From the NCBI GenBank assembly GCA_964364175.1, contig CAYILR010000003.1:62001-126000 (forward strand): a stretch of DNA of 64,000 bases, given 5' to 3'. The notes beneath the pieces are model-generated. The model was not told the DNA's origin and ran no database searches. It saw nothing but the letters and a program-made list of their open reading frames with translations. This DNA comes from CAYILR01 sp964364175. GTDB lineage: Bacteria > Bdellovibrionota > UBA1018. Shown in pieces: positions 8,182 to 16,299 of the stretch (positions are counted from its first letter, which is position 1; every line of letters starts with the position of its first letter). The translations under genes were made by a program, and so were the position numbers.

Positions 8182-10635
8182 ATGAATTCAGTATTGCCGG
8201 ATCGGGCTAGGGTGGTGGTTGTGGGTGGGGGTGTGATTGGGTGTTCGGTCGCCTATCACCTGGCGGATATGGGTTGGAAGGACATCGTGCTCATTGAGCG
8301 CGATCAGCTGACCTCGGGCACGACTTGGCATGCGGCCGGGCTGATGGTTTGCTTTGGGTCGACCTCCGAGACCTCTACGGAAATGCGCAAATACACTCGC
8401 GCGCTCTACAGCCGCCTCGAGGCCGAGACGGGTCAGGCTACCGGGTTCAACCCGATTGGATTTATTCAAGTCGCTACCGACAAGGATCGCCTGGAAGAGT
8501 ACCGCCGCGTTTCTGCGTTTAATCGATTTTGTGGAATTAATGTGGATGAGATTTCTCCTTCGCAGGTCAAGGAACTCTTCCCCCTCGCACGCGTAGACGA
8601 TGTCCTGGCGGGATTTTATGTGAAGGAAGACGGGCGCGTGAATCCGGTCGATGTCACGATGGCCTTGGGCAAAGGCGCTCGGATGAAGGGCGTGAAGATT
8701 CTGGAGAATGTTTCTGTCACGGGAGTGAAGCAAAAAAACGGCCGCGTGAGCGCAGTCTCCACCGCTCTGGGTGATATTCAAACCGAGTACGTCGTGAATT
8801 GCGCCGGAATGTGGGCGCGGCAACTGGGTGAAAAATCGGGCGTGAATGTCCCCAACCAAGCAGCCGAGCATTATTACCTGATCACCGAAGAAATTCCGGA
8901 CATGCCCAAGAACATGCCGGTTCTCGAGGATCCCTCGTCCTACGGATACTTTCGAGAGGAAGTCGGCGGCATCATGGTGGGACTCTTCGAACCCGTCTGC
9001 GCACCTTGGAACATTGAGCGCATTCCCACAGATTTTTCGTTCGGCGAAATTCCGCCGGACTGGGATCGAATGATGCCCTATCTCGAAAAAGCGATGAACC
9101 GCGTACCCATGACGATGAAAGTGGGAATCAAAAAATTCTTCTGCGGTCCGGAAAGTTTCACGCCCGACCTGCGCCCGATCGTCGGCGAAGCGCCTGAGCT
9201 GAAAAATTACTTCGTCGCCGCCGGTTTGAACTCCGTCGGAATTCTCACTGGCGGGGGAATGGGCCGCGTGATCGCCAATTGGATTATCACCGGAACTCCT
9301 GACGTCGACGTCACCGGATTTAATATCGATCGTTTACATACTTATCAAAACAATCCCGAGTACCGCCGCACCCGCACCGTGGAATCTCTCGGGATGGTCT
9401 ACCGCGCGCACTACCCCACGATGTCGTACGAGACCGCGCGTGGCGCAAAACGATCTCCATTCCACGATCGCTTGGCCGCACAGGGCGCTTACTTCAAAGA
9501 CGTCAGCGGATGGGAAGGTCCCGATTGGTACGCGCCCGCCGGACACGAGCCCAAAGTCGAAAAACTGTCCTGGGGTCGGATGAATTGGTTCCCGTGGTGG
9601 AAGGCCGAGCACGAAGCCGCGCGCGAGGGCGTGATCGTGATGGATATGTCGTTCATGTCCAAATTCATGGTTCAGGGGCGCGATGCTGGCAAAGCACTCA
9701 ACTACATCTCCGCCAACAGCGTCGACGGCGACAGCGGGATGATCACCTACACCCAGTGGCTCAACCGCGAAGGCAAACTCGAAGCCGATCTCACCGTCAC
9801 CAAACTCGGCGAAGAAAAATTCCTCGTCGTCGTCACCGATACGATGCACCGGCACGCAGAGACTTGGATGAAGCGACACTTCCCCGAGGGCGTGCATGCC
9901 ATCGTCACCGACGTGACTTCAGGCTACGGCCAGCTCAATGTTCAGGGCCCTCGCTCGCGTGAGTTGCTGCAATCGATTACGACTACGGATCTCTCGAACG
10001 AGACATTTCCCTTTAGAACCGCACGAGAAATCGACATTGGATTTGCGCGCGTACTCTGCGTGCGAATCACCTACCTGGGCGAACTCGGATACGAACTCTA
10101 CATCCCCGCCGAGCAAGCCGTACACGTCTACGATCGCGTCGTCGAAGCCGGGAAAAAATTCGACCTCCGTCATGCGGGCTTAAAAGCACTGGCTAGCCTG
10201 CGGATGGAAAAAGGCTATCGTGATTACGGCCACGACATCGACAACACCGACAATGCTTTTGAAACGGGATTGGGATTTGCAGTCGATCTGAAAAAACCAG
10301 ATTTCCTCGGCCGCGAAAAAGCCCTCGAGCAAAAAGCTGCCGTGCCGATGACTCGCAGGTTAGTGCAAATCTTGGTGCTCGATCCCGAGCCCCTGATGTA
10401 CCACGCCGAAGTCATTCGCAGAAATGGCCGCCCCGTAGGCTACACTCGCGCAGCTTCTTATGGATTTACTCTAGGCGGTGCTGTGGGATTGGCCATGATC
10501 GAGGCAGGCGAGCCTGTAGACGCCACCTACATGTCGTCAGGCACCTGGGAAGTCGAAATCGCGGGAAAACTCTATCCTTGCCGTGCTTCGCTCAGGCCGC
10601 TTTATGATCCTGAGATGAAGCGGATCAAGAGTTAG
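8182..10635 (+). CDS. Dimethylglycine/sarcosine dehydrogenase-like FAD and folate protein
   Basis: 817 residues. The N-terminal Rossmann FAD motif VVVGGGVIGCSVAYHLAD is followed by LTSGTTWHAAGLM, whose His matches the covalent FAD-histidine of dimethylglycine dehydrogenase. A DAO-type oxidoreductase domain runs to about residue 370, then an FAO-type middle, and from about residue 430 to the end glycine cleavage T-protein-like domains that bind tetrahydrofolate (KALASLRMEKGYRDYGHD; C-terminal barrel FLGREKAL). The architecture fits enzymes that demethylate dimethylglycine or sarcosine and pass the methyl group to folate as 5,10-methylene-THF; the exact substrate cannot be fixed from sequence. 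Length matches the family (about 810-870). It stands alone, directly after the REPIN element. The ATG at 8182 gives the FAD motif at the usual distance. Codons are more GC-rich than in the secreted genes nearby. Confidence 0.85.
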   Translation: MNSVLPDRARVVVVGGGVIGCSVAYHLADMGWKDIVLIERDQLTSGTTWHAAGLMVCFGSTSETSTEMRKYTRALYSRLEAETGQATGFNPIGFIQVATDKDRLEEYRRVSAFNRFCGINVDEISPSQVKELFPLARVDDVLAGFYVKEDGRVNPVDVTMALGKGARMKGVKILENVSVTGVKQKNGRVSAVSTALGDIQTEYVVNCAGMWARQLGEKSGVNVPNQAAEHYYLITEEIPDMPKNMPVLEDPSSYGYFREEVGGIMVGLFEPVCAPWNIERIPTDFSFGEIPPDWDRMMPYLEKAMNRVPMTMKVGIKKFFCGPESFTPDLRPIVGEAPELKNYFVAAGLNSVGILTGGGMGRVIANWIITGTPDVDVTGFNIDRLHTYQNNPEYRRTRTVESLGMVYRAHYPTMSYETARGAKRSPFHDRLAAQGAYFKDVSGWEGPDWYAPAGHEPKVEKLSWGRMNWFPWWKAEHEAAREGVIVMDMSFMSKFMVQGRDAGKALNYISANSVDGDSGMITYTQWLNREGKLEADLTVTKLGEEKFLVVVTDTMHRHAETWMKRHFPEGVHAIVTDVTSGYGQLNVQGPRSRELLQSITTTDLSNETFPFRTAREIDIGFARVLCVRITYLGELGYELYIPAEQAVHVYDRVVEAGKKFDLRHAGLKALASLRMEKGYRDYGHDIDNTDNAFETGLGFAVDLKKPDFLGREKALEQKAAVPMTRRLVQILVLDPEPLMYHAEVIRRNGRPVGYTRAASYGFTLGGAVGLAMIEAGEPVDATYMSSGTWEVEIAGKLYPCRASLRPLYDPEMKRIKS

Positions 10636-10701
10636 AACCATCCTAATCGTCCAAATGCTAAGAATATATGCTCCACCTCAAACAACCCTGAAGAGTGGTT
10701 A

Positions 10702-10831
10702 TTTTTTAGTCACTTGCCCAAAGAGTAGGCCTTTTAAGGCTATATTAAATAAATATTATTCAATAAAATCAAAATTTTACAATCACCCCAGATGGCATAT
10801 CGATTGCAACTGTGTGCCTAGAGAGGTTTCC
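10702..10831 (+). promoter_or_regulatory. Upstream block shared with the paralog at 12.3 kb
   Basis: About 130 bp aligning with 12213-12343. Shared pieces in order are TTTTTTAG, CAAAGA-TAG-CCTTT, AATAAAATCA / AACAAAATCA, TTTTACAA-CAC, ATGGCATAT, GATTGCAACT, and the ribosome-binding segment CTAGAGAGGTTT before ATGAAAAAA. Conservation of the whole leader, not only the coding part, indicates a tandem duplication that kept its promoter. TTTTACA lies about 60 bp before the start codon; I cannot assign a sigma factor. Confidence 0.6.
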
Positions 10832-11611
10832 ATGAAAAAACTGATTTTTGTCATTTCGATGAGTTTGGTACCAAGTTCAGCGTTTGCTGAAGAACATTCA
10901 GTAGAAGATTTCGTCAAGGAAACCGTGCCACGGACCTTCATGCCGGCAAGTTTGGAAGATCACCTAGGGCTGTATGAGCAGGAACACCTTTCCAATCTCA
11001 ATCTCAAAATAACTGCTAATAGCGATCTAACTGCAGACCATTTCATCTTTCTTTCAAAAGATCCAAAATCAAAAAAAATAAATGCTTATGAATTGATCTA
11101 TTCGATCCGATCCAATGATCCAGAAACCACCTGTCAGGTACATACCACCATGTTTTTTGAAAACCCAATCACTGAAGCAGAATTCGGACTCAGTGCTAAC
11201 GGTAAGTTCAACCAATATCTCCATATTGCCAAAGGATTTCGGATTACAATCGGAAAAAATGCAGTCTTGGCGGATGGTCATCCAGAAGAGAACTCATCTC
11301 TATTTTATTTCAATGATCGTCATAGAGCCGTCAACAAAGCAACTCTCCTCGGCCCAGACGACTTAGTTTCTTTGAAGTGTTTTCATAGCAACGATCCAGA
11401 ACGCAGAGCCATCAACTTGAGAAATAAGACTCTCGCCGAATTGAAAAAATACATCGGACAAGCCTTCAAAATTGAAGCTCGTAAAACATCGACGCCCTAT
11501 ACTCAGAATCCTGCCGCTTCGCTACTCAATAGCTCGGATAAAAAACCAAGCATGACGACCGAGCGCCTGCTCATGGATGCAACTACTAAAACCAGCGTGG
11601 GCGCGATATAG
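10832..11611 (+). CDS. Exported hypothetical protein, paralog 1
   Basis: 259 residues from the ATG at 10832, chosen because it is preceded by GAGAGG and opens a clear signal peptide (MKKLIFVISMSLVPSSAFA). No known domain recognised. The mature part is soluble, with two cysteines (in TTCQVHT and LKCFHSN) that may pair. The C-terminus ends in LLMDATTKTSVGAI, nearly the same as the WLMDAAAKTSVGAI end of the paralog at 12344, while the middles have diverged strongly. The shared leader and tail make this a duplicated pair of exported proteins; the conserved tail may be a sorting or interaction signal. The function is unknown. Confidence 0.7.
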   Translation: MKKLIFVISMSLVPSSAFAEEHSVEDFVKETVPRTFMPASLEDHLGLYEQEHLSNLNLKITANSDLTADHFIFLSKDPKSKKINAYELIYSIRSNDPETTCQVHTTMFFENPITEAEFGLSANGKFNQYLHIAKGFRITIGKNAVLADGHPEENSSLFYFNDRHRAVNKATLLGPDDLVSLKCFHSNDPERRAINLRNKTLAELKKYIGQAFKIEARKTSTPYTQNPAASLLNSSDKKPSMTTERLLMDATTKTSVGAI

Positions 11612-11705
11612 CGGGAACAATCCGCTCGTGCTCTTGACTTGAAAAAAAATCCATCTTGGATAAGATGGTATTCAAGATATCCAAAAGCCTCTGAAATTCA
11701 CGACC

Positions 11706-12191
11706 ATGACCAAAAAACTCCTGATTGAAGCTATTTTAAATCAGTTGAGAAAAGAAATTCAAGCGCTCGAGCTTTCTGCACAGGCAGCACACGCCGCCGC
11801 AACTCACGAGGAAAGCAAAGCCGAAGATTCACACGACACTCGTGGTCTCGAAGCTTCTTATCTCGCTGGAGCTCAAAACGCTCGCATCGAGACTCTCAAA
11901 AAAAATCTGACCTACTATCAATTCACTGAATTTCGCGACTTTCAGCCCAACCAGTCGATTGGGCCTGGCGCATTGATCGAGATCAACTCAGAGGCTGGCA
12001 AGCCTTCCTATTATTTCTTGGTGAGTCAGTCGGGGGGAATGACAGTTTCGTTGGATGGCATCAAGATTTTGGTGATTACCCCCCAGGCACCCCTAGGTGA
12101 AGCATTACTCGATCGGCACGTTGGAGACGAAATCGAAGTCGAGACCCAGAACGCCGGAACCCGGGAATACGAGATCATTTCAGTGATCTAG
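11706..12191 (+). CDS. GreA/GreB C-terminal-like protein
   Basis: 161 residues. A coiled-coil-like N-terminal half (residues 1-75, rich in Ala, Glu, Lys) is followed by a beta-rich C-terminal half with GPGALIEIN, YYFLVSQSGG and GEALLDRHVGDEIEV, the last resembling the conserved PLGKALLGK-x-VGD signature of the GreA/GreB C-terminal domain. Gre factors bind RNA polymerase and stimulate cleavage of backtracked transcripts. The N-terminal part does not show the acidic tip sequence clearly, so a Gre-like polymerase-binding protein of other function is equally possible. It lies between the two exported paralogs, with 94 bp upstream and 21 bp before the second leader block. Confidence 0.7.
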   Translation: MTKKLLIEAILNQLRKEIQALELSAQAAHAAATHEESKAEDSHDTRGLEASYLAGAQNARIETLKKNLTYYQFTEFRDFQPNQSIGPGALIEINSEAGKPSYYFLVSQSGGMTVSLDGIKILVITPQAPLGEALLDRHVGDEIEVETQNAGTREYEIISVI

Positions 12192-12212
12192 GGAGACCCT
12201 AAAAAGTGTAAA

Positions 12213-12343
12213 TTTTTTAGACACCTGGACAAAGACTAGTCCTTTAACGTCCTGTTAAAGAAATTTTATTTAACAAAATCAGCGTTTTACAACCACTCTG
12301 AATGGCATATGGATTGCAACTCTGTGTACCTAGAGAGGTTTCT
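12213..12343 (+). promoter_or_regulatory. Upstream block shared with the paralog at 10.8 kb
   Basis: Second copy of the leader described at 10702-10831, with the same order of conserved pieces, including TTTTACAA, ATGGCATAT, GATTGCAACT and the ribosome-binding segment TAGAGAGGTTT just before the start. Differences are scattered substitutions plus a short indel near GTGTACC. The retained similarity implies that both genes answer to the same regulator. Confidence 0.6.
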
Positions 12344-13036
12344 ATGAAAAAATTATTTTTTGTTATGTTACTGGGTTTGGTTTCGAGTTCGGCGTTAGCT
12401 GAGGATGGAACTGTTTCCGACAACTTGCCTCTCAGCCAAGTCAAGCAGATCCGCCTTTATTCAACAAAACCCATTTCGACTCGATCAAAAATCGATTTCA
12501 AATTCAGTGATCGAAAAAGCTGCACCCTGCAATTTCTCAGTGACACTCCCCAACTGAATCTCCCTGCTTATCGAACCTTCGTTTTAGAAAATGCGGGCCC
12601 AGAAAATGGAAAGACCTACCATCAAGATACTTTTGTTAATGAACTCCGAACGGATGAAAATCTCTCTGCCTTGGTCAGACTCAAAAGCAACGGGGGCCTT
12701 TCACCCGAAGGGCTAGCTATTAGCAATATGTTGCTGACCTGCATCGATTTCTCTGACGAAAAAACCGTGACCGTGGGAGATTTGAAAAAAGCACTTGGAT
12801 CTGACTTTATGTTGGGGATCGAACCCCAAAAACAAGCCTCAATCAAAGAACTTCTAGATGACCTCAATCCTCTTCCCAAAATTCGGGAATTTTTGCGAAA
12901 CAAGCAAAGCTCCGGCCAAAACAGCCATGTTCAAGAGCAAGCTGTTTCTCTGAGGAACGATCCAGTCAAGCTCCCAGGCTCAGCAGACCGCTGGCTCATG
13001 GATGCCGCAGCAAAAACCAGCGTTGGTGCGATCTAA
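12344..13036 (+). CDS. Exported hypothetical protein, paralog 2
   Basis: 230 residues from the ATG at 12344, supported by GAGAGG upstream and a signal peptide (MKKLFFVMLLGLVSSSALA). Two cysteines (KSCTLQF, LLTCIDF) lie in beta-like segments, as in paralog 1. It ends in WLMDAAAKTSVGAI. Similarity to the 10.8 kb gene is strongest in the leader, signal peptide and last 14 residues, which suggests rapid divergence of the mature domain. No named family recognised. The GreA/B-like gene sits between the pair. Confidence 0.7.
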   Translation: MKKLFFVMLLGLVSSSALAEDGTVSDNLPLSQVKQIRLYSTKPISTRSKIDFKFSDRKSCTLQFLSDTPQLNLPAYRTFVLENAGPENGKTYHQDTFVNELRTDENLSALVRLKSNGGLSPEGLAISNMLLTCIDFSDEKTVTVGDLKKALGSDFMLGIEPQKQASIKELLDDLNPLPKIREFLRNKQSSGQNSHVQEQAVSLRNDPVKLPGSADRWLMDAAAKTSVGAI

Positions 13037-13080
13037 TTTCGCTTCGAAACTGACTTCGACTGAGATATACTCGGGTCAGT

Positions 13081-13395
13081 TTGAATATAAAAAGCATTTT
13101 CTGCTACACGATGTTTTTGGTCATATTACTTTTCGGAGCAACCTCATTGCTTTCCGTTTGGGATCGCGATCTGCCCTCCGCAATATCCACATCCATCGTC
13201 GATGGGAACTCTGATGTCGAGGACACAGACGATTTCTCACCGCAAGAAGATGAACTGAAAAAACTCGCAACCCTTCCGCAAGAGCAGGCGGCTTACTCTC
13301 CCCTGCTGATTGATATCCTACCGATGACGCTTGCCAAAATATTGGACAGCACCATACTCGATCCCACCACGGAACCCCCTATATTTCGCATTTAA
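13081..13395 (+). CDS. Small membrane-anchored hypothetical protein
   Basis: 104 residues if begun at the TTG at 13081, or 94 from the ATG at 13111 (MFLVILLFG). Either start gives an N-terminal hydrophobic helix (FLVILLFGATSLLSVW) followed by an acidic, probably flexible region (DGNSDVEDTDDF) and a hydrophobic C-terminal half. It is likely anchored in the inner membrane with the rest outside. There is no recognisable family and no strong ribosome-binding site for either start. It sits 63 bp before the SulP-carbonic anhydrase gene on the same strand and might be co-transcribed with it. Confidence 0.45.
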   Translation: MNIKSIFCYTMFLVILLFGATSLLSVWDRDLPSAISTSIVDGNSDVEDTDDFSPQEDELKKLATLPQEQAAYSPLLIDILPMTLAKILDSTILDPTTEPPIFRI

Positions 13396-13458
13396 TCCGT
13401 CATTGATCTAATTTCTCACTCGATTTAAATTTTTAACTTTCTAAGAAAAGAGCATTTT

Positions 13459-15672
13459 ATGCGATTGAATCAGTTTTTACATACAGATTTTGGAGTCAAA
13501 AAACTTCTACCCGAATGGAAGAAATTTTTCTCAAAGCAGTACCTACGCGAGGACTTTTTTGCCGGTATCATGGTGGCTTGTGCTGCCGTTCCGCTCTCGC
13601 TAGCCATCGCACTTGCCTCGGGGGTCAAACCCGAGATCGGGTTGGTCAGCGCGATTGTTGGCAGCGTTTTCTGCGCCCTCTTTGGTGGCACGAGACTATC
13701 GGTCAGCGGTCCAGCAGCAGCCATGACAGTCTTGATCGCCTCAGTGGTGCAAGAATACGGAGTCGGCGGACTGCTCGTCGTGGGGTTTGGATGTGGACTG
13801 CTCCAACTTCTCACTGGGTTTTTCGATCTCGGCAGGCTGATCCGATTCGTTCCTGCTCCTGTGATCGAAGGATTCATCGCTGGAATTGGGGCCATCATTC
13901 TCATCGGGCAATTGCCTAGGGCCTTGGGGCTTCCAGCGCCAGACCAAGCTCACGTGTTCAGCGTGATTTCGCATATTTTTGATCTATTTCACGAAGCCAA
14001 ACCTGCTGCAGCCTTCCTTGCGGTAGGAACCATCGGTTTTACAGCATCTCTGCTTCGTTTTTCTCCAAAATTTCCTGCCTCGCTTGCTGCGGTTCTACTC
14101 TTTTCTCTTTGTTCCTACCTCATGGGATTTCACGTCGAACTGATTGGCCACATTCCCAATCGATTGCCCACGCCTCATTTTCCGCCACTCCCTAGCGAAG
14201 GCCTGCTGTCGCTGATGGGAACCACTCTCGCTGTTTACACCCTAGCTTCGCTCGAAACACTCCTCTCCTCCAGCGCAATGGACAAACTCACCCAAGGACG
14301 GACCGATCCTCATGATCCGGATCAAGAGATGATCGGCCAGGGCCTCGCCAATATGGCAGTCACTCTTTTCGGCGGCATTCCGGTGACTGGTGTGATCACC
14401 CGCTCTGCCCTCAACGTTCAGGCAGGCGCACGCACTCGGCGCTCGGCGCTCATTCACGCATTTTTCCTAACTTTGACGATCTACCTGCTTTCCTCTTGGA
14501 TCGCACAAATTCCGATTGCAGTTTTGGCAGGAGTTCTCTTGTTCGTCGCCCTCCGGATGATCAACCCTAGCCCGCTCATTGAGCTTTGGCGCTCCTCCAA
14601 ATCTGACGCAGGCATTTATGCTGTCACCTTTCTGATTATTGTCTTCGTCGACTTGTTGGCCGGCGTGCAGGCGGGACTCATGGCCGCGCTCCTGATCGCA
14701 GCCATTCGGCTGGGACAAACTCGATCGTTGGTCCACTTTTCCAGGGGAGACGGACCTTGCCAAGTCGGGATCGCGGGTCCGCTGACCTTCATGTCGTCTT
14801 CAAAAATCGAGCTAATTCGCCAGCGCCTCATCAAGGAAGACTTGCAGAAAGGGCTCGTGTTCGATTTGTCCGCAGTGACGACTGTCGATACATCCGGTGT
14901 AGGGCAGTTTATGGAACTACTCAAACAGCTGATCGATCAAAAAGCTCCCATCACCTTACAAGGAACCCCAATTGAGTGTGAACGAATGCTGCTCTCGCTT
15001 GATCGCAAAGGAGTGATAGAAAAACTATTTAATACACAAAATCAATTAAGCCCGATCAATCGGCTGATCTACGGTGTAGAGCGATTTCGGCGTGAATCTC
15101 GCCCGCAGTATCAATCTTTGCTAAATAAATTGGCTGAGGCGCAAAAGCCGCACACCCTCTTTATTACCTGCTCCGACAGTCGAATTCACCCCAACCTCAT
15201 CACGAGCACCGACCCGGGAGAGCTCTTCATCGTCAGGAACGTGGGGAACATCATCCCTCCTTTTGGTGCCGATCAGCTTCCGTCCGAGGGAGCGGCCCTT
15301 GAATTTGCAGTCTCAGTCTTGGAGGTCAGCCAGATTGTTCTTTGTGGGCATTCGCAATGCGGAGCCATCAAAGAAACTCGATCGGGTCATATCTTTGAAC
15401 CCGAACAAGCCAGTCAGCTGCCGAGCGTCTCCCAATGGCTAGGTGACATCCGGCATCTCATTCAAAGTCTGCCATCCGGGAGCACGGTCAACGAAGCATC
15501 ACAGGCCAATGTGATGCATCAGATCGCCAACCTAAAAACCTACCCAGCAGTCTTGGACAAACTCAAGAGTGGAAAACTGCAAATTCACGCATGGTTCTAT
15601 GATTTAGAAAAATCGGACATCGAGGAGTGGAGCGAAGCCAAAAAATCTTTCGTGCCACTCGGCTCGCGCTAA
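13459..15672 (+). CDS. SulP anion transporter fused to STAS and beta-carbonic anhydrase
   Basis: 737 residues. Residues about 35-420 form the multi-helix SulP transporter core (DFFAGIMVACAAVPLSLAIA, SGPAAAMTVLIA, GGIPVTGVITRSALN). Residues about 430-525 are a STAS domain (LVFDLSAVTTVDTSGVGQF). Residues about 540-737 are a beta-class carbonic anhydrase with zinc ligands in CSDSRI (Cys, Asp) and GHSQCGA (His, Cys). Such fusions are thought to couple bicarbonate uptake to CO2/HCO3- interconversion at the membrane. All catalytic ligands are present. The end of the gene is duplicated: the last codons and stop are repeated just downstream as a 29-bp tandem repeat. Confidence 0.92.
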   Translation: MRLNQFLHTDFGVKKLLPEWKKFFSKQYLREDFFAGIMVACAAVPLSLAIALASGVKPEIGLVSAIVGSVFCALFGGTRLSVSGPAAAMTVLIASVVQEYGVGGLLVVGFGCGLLQLLTGFFDLGRLIRFVPAPVIEGFIAGIGAIILIGQLPRALGLPAPDQAHVFSVISHIFDLFHEAKPAAAFLAVGTIGFTASLLRFSPKFPASLAAVLLFSLCSYLMGFHVELIGHIPNRLPTPHFPPLPSEGLLSLMGTTLAVYTLASLETLLSSSAMDKLTQGRTDPHDPDQEMIGQGLANMAVTLFGGIPVTGVITRSALNVQAGARTRRSALIHAFFLTLTIYLLSSWIAQIPIAVLAGVLLFVALRMINPSPLIELWRSSKSDAGIYAVTFLIIVFVDLLAGVQAGLMAALLIAAIRLGQTRSLVHFSRGDGPCQVGIAGPLTFMSSSKIELIRQRLIKEDLQKGLVFDLSAVTTVDTSGVGQFMELLKQLIDQKAPITLQGTPIECERMLLSLDRKGVIEKLFNTQNQLSPINRLIYGVERFRRESRPQYQSLLNKLAEAQKPHTLFITCSDSRIHPNLITSTDPGELFIVRNVGNIIPPFGADQLPSEGAALEFAVSVLEVSQIVLCGHSQCGAIKETRSGHIFEPEQASQLPSVSQWLGDIRHLIQSLPSGSTVNEASQANVMHQIANLKTYPAVLDKLKSGKLQIHAWFYDLEKSDIEEWSEAKKSFVPLGSR

Positions 15673-15713
15673 GCTGCCATCAAACACTTGGCTCGCGCTA
15701 AGCTGCCATCAAA
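15656..15713. repeat. 29-bp tandem duplication at the junction of two convergent genes
   Basis: Two adjacent 29-bp units (15656-15684 and 15685-15713), 28 of 29 identical, each holding GGCTCGCGCTAAGCTGCCAT. The first unit contains the last codons and TAA of the SulP-carbonic anhydrase gene; the second contains the last codons and TAG of the convergent phosphatase gene on the minus strand. In each unit the GCTAAGC segment carries a stop for both directions. A slippage-type duplication has therefore separated two genes that formerly shared overlapping stops. Confidence 0.9.
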
Positions 15714-16255
15714 ACAGAGGAGCACGTTTTCAATTTCCGAGCGTGCTCCCAATAAAAATTTTCGAGTTCTTGGAATTGCCAAGCCGGCTTGTATCCCATC
15801 GATCTCCACTCGGCATAAGCTTGCTCGGGCGTCCAACCTTGATATTTGACTCGATAGAGCGCCGAAATCATCCCGGTCCGGTCTCTGCCAAAGTAACAAT
15901 GAATGAACACAGGCTGCAATTCTGCACGATTCATCAATTCCAAAATCTGATCTACACGGGCCGCACTGGGCGCTCCCAAAGCGGGGGGAATCGGCAGATT
16001 AATAAACTCAATGCCTGACTTCGCGAGCAACTCTTCTTCGCCTCGAACATTCCATGGCATGGTCTCAAAGCTGATAATCGTTTTGATTTTCAAAGTATCA
16101 AGAAGAGCCAAGTCCTTGAAATCCTCTGGCTTCGATCCTCGATAAATAGCACCTGACTCAATCGTAGCCAGATTCTTGATTTCTGCGTGAGCTGTCGAAG
16201 TAAAAACAGCAGAAGTAAAAACTAAAAGCGGTAGCAAAAAGCTAAAAAATGTCAT
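15698..16255 (-). CDS. Exported dual-specificity/tyrosine phosphatase-like protein
   Basis: 185 residues with a signal peptide (about 1-24, ending STAHA). The cysteine phosphatase signature is VFIHCYFGRDRTG (about residues 116-128), matching HCx5R(S/T), and IYRGSKPEDFKDLALLDTLKIKT (listed here only by its start IYRGSKPEDF) is the usual opening of the DSP-like fold. The general-acid Asp cannot be assigned with certainty. Exported phosphatases of this type can act on phospho-inositides, phosphoproteins or other phospho-esters; the substrate is unknown. It converges on the transporter gene with a duplicated junction. Confidence 0.85.
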   Translation of the reverse strand: MTFFSFLLPLLVFTSAVFTSTAHAEIKNLATIESGAIYRGSKPEDFKDLALLDTLKIKTIISFETMPWNVRGEEELLAKSGIEFINLPIPPALGAPSAARVDQILELMNRAELQPVFIHCYFGRDRTGMISALYRVKYQGWTPEQAYAEWRSMGYKPAWQFQELENFYWEHARKLKTCSSVLMAA

Positions 16256-16299
16256 TCCATACCCCCAAACACGGGGCTAGCACGAGGTCAGCGTGGAGA

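Noticed and set aside
10655..10831. Longer start for the exported paralog at 10.8 kb
   Set aside because: The extra 59 residues come from the conserved leader block and would hide the signal peptide; the ATG at 10832 has a good ribosome-binding site.
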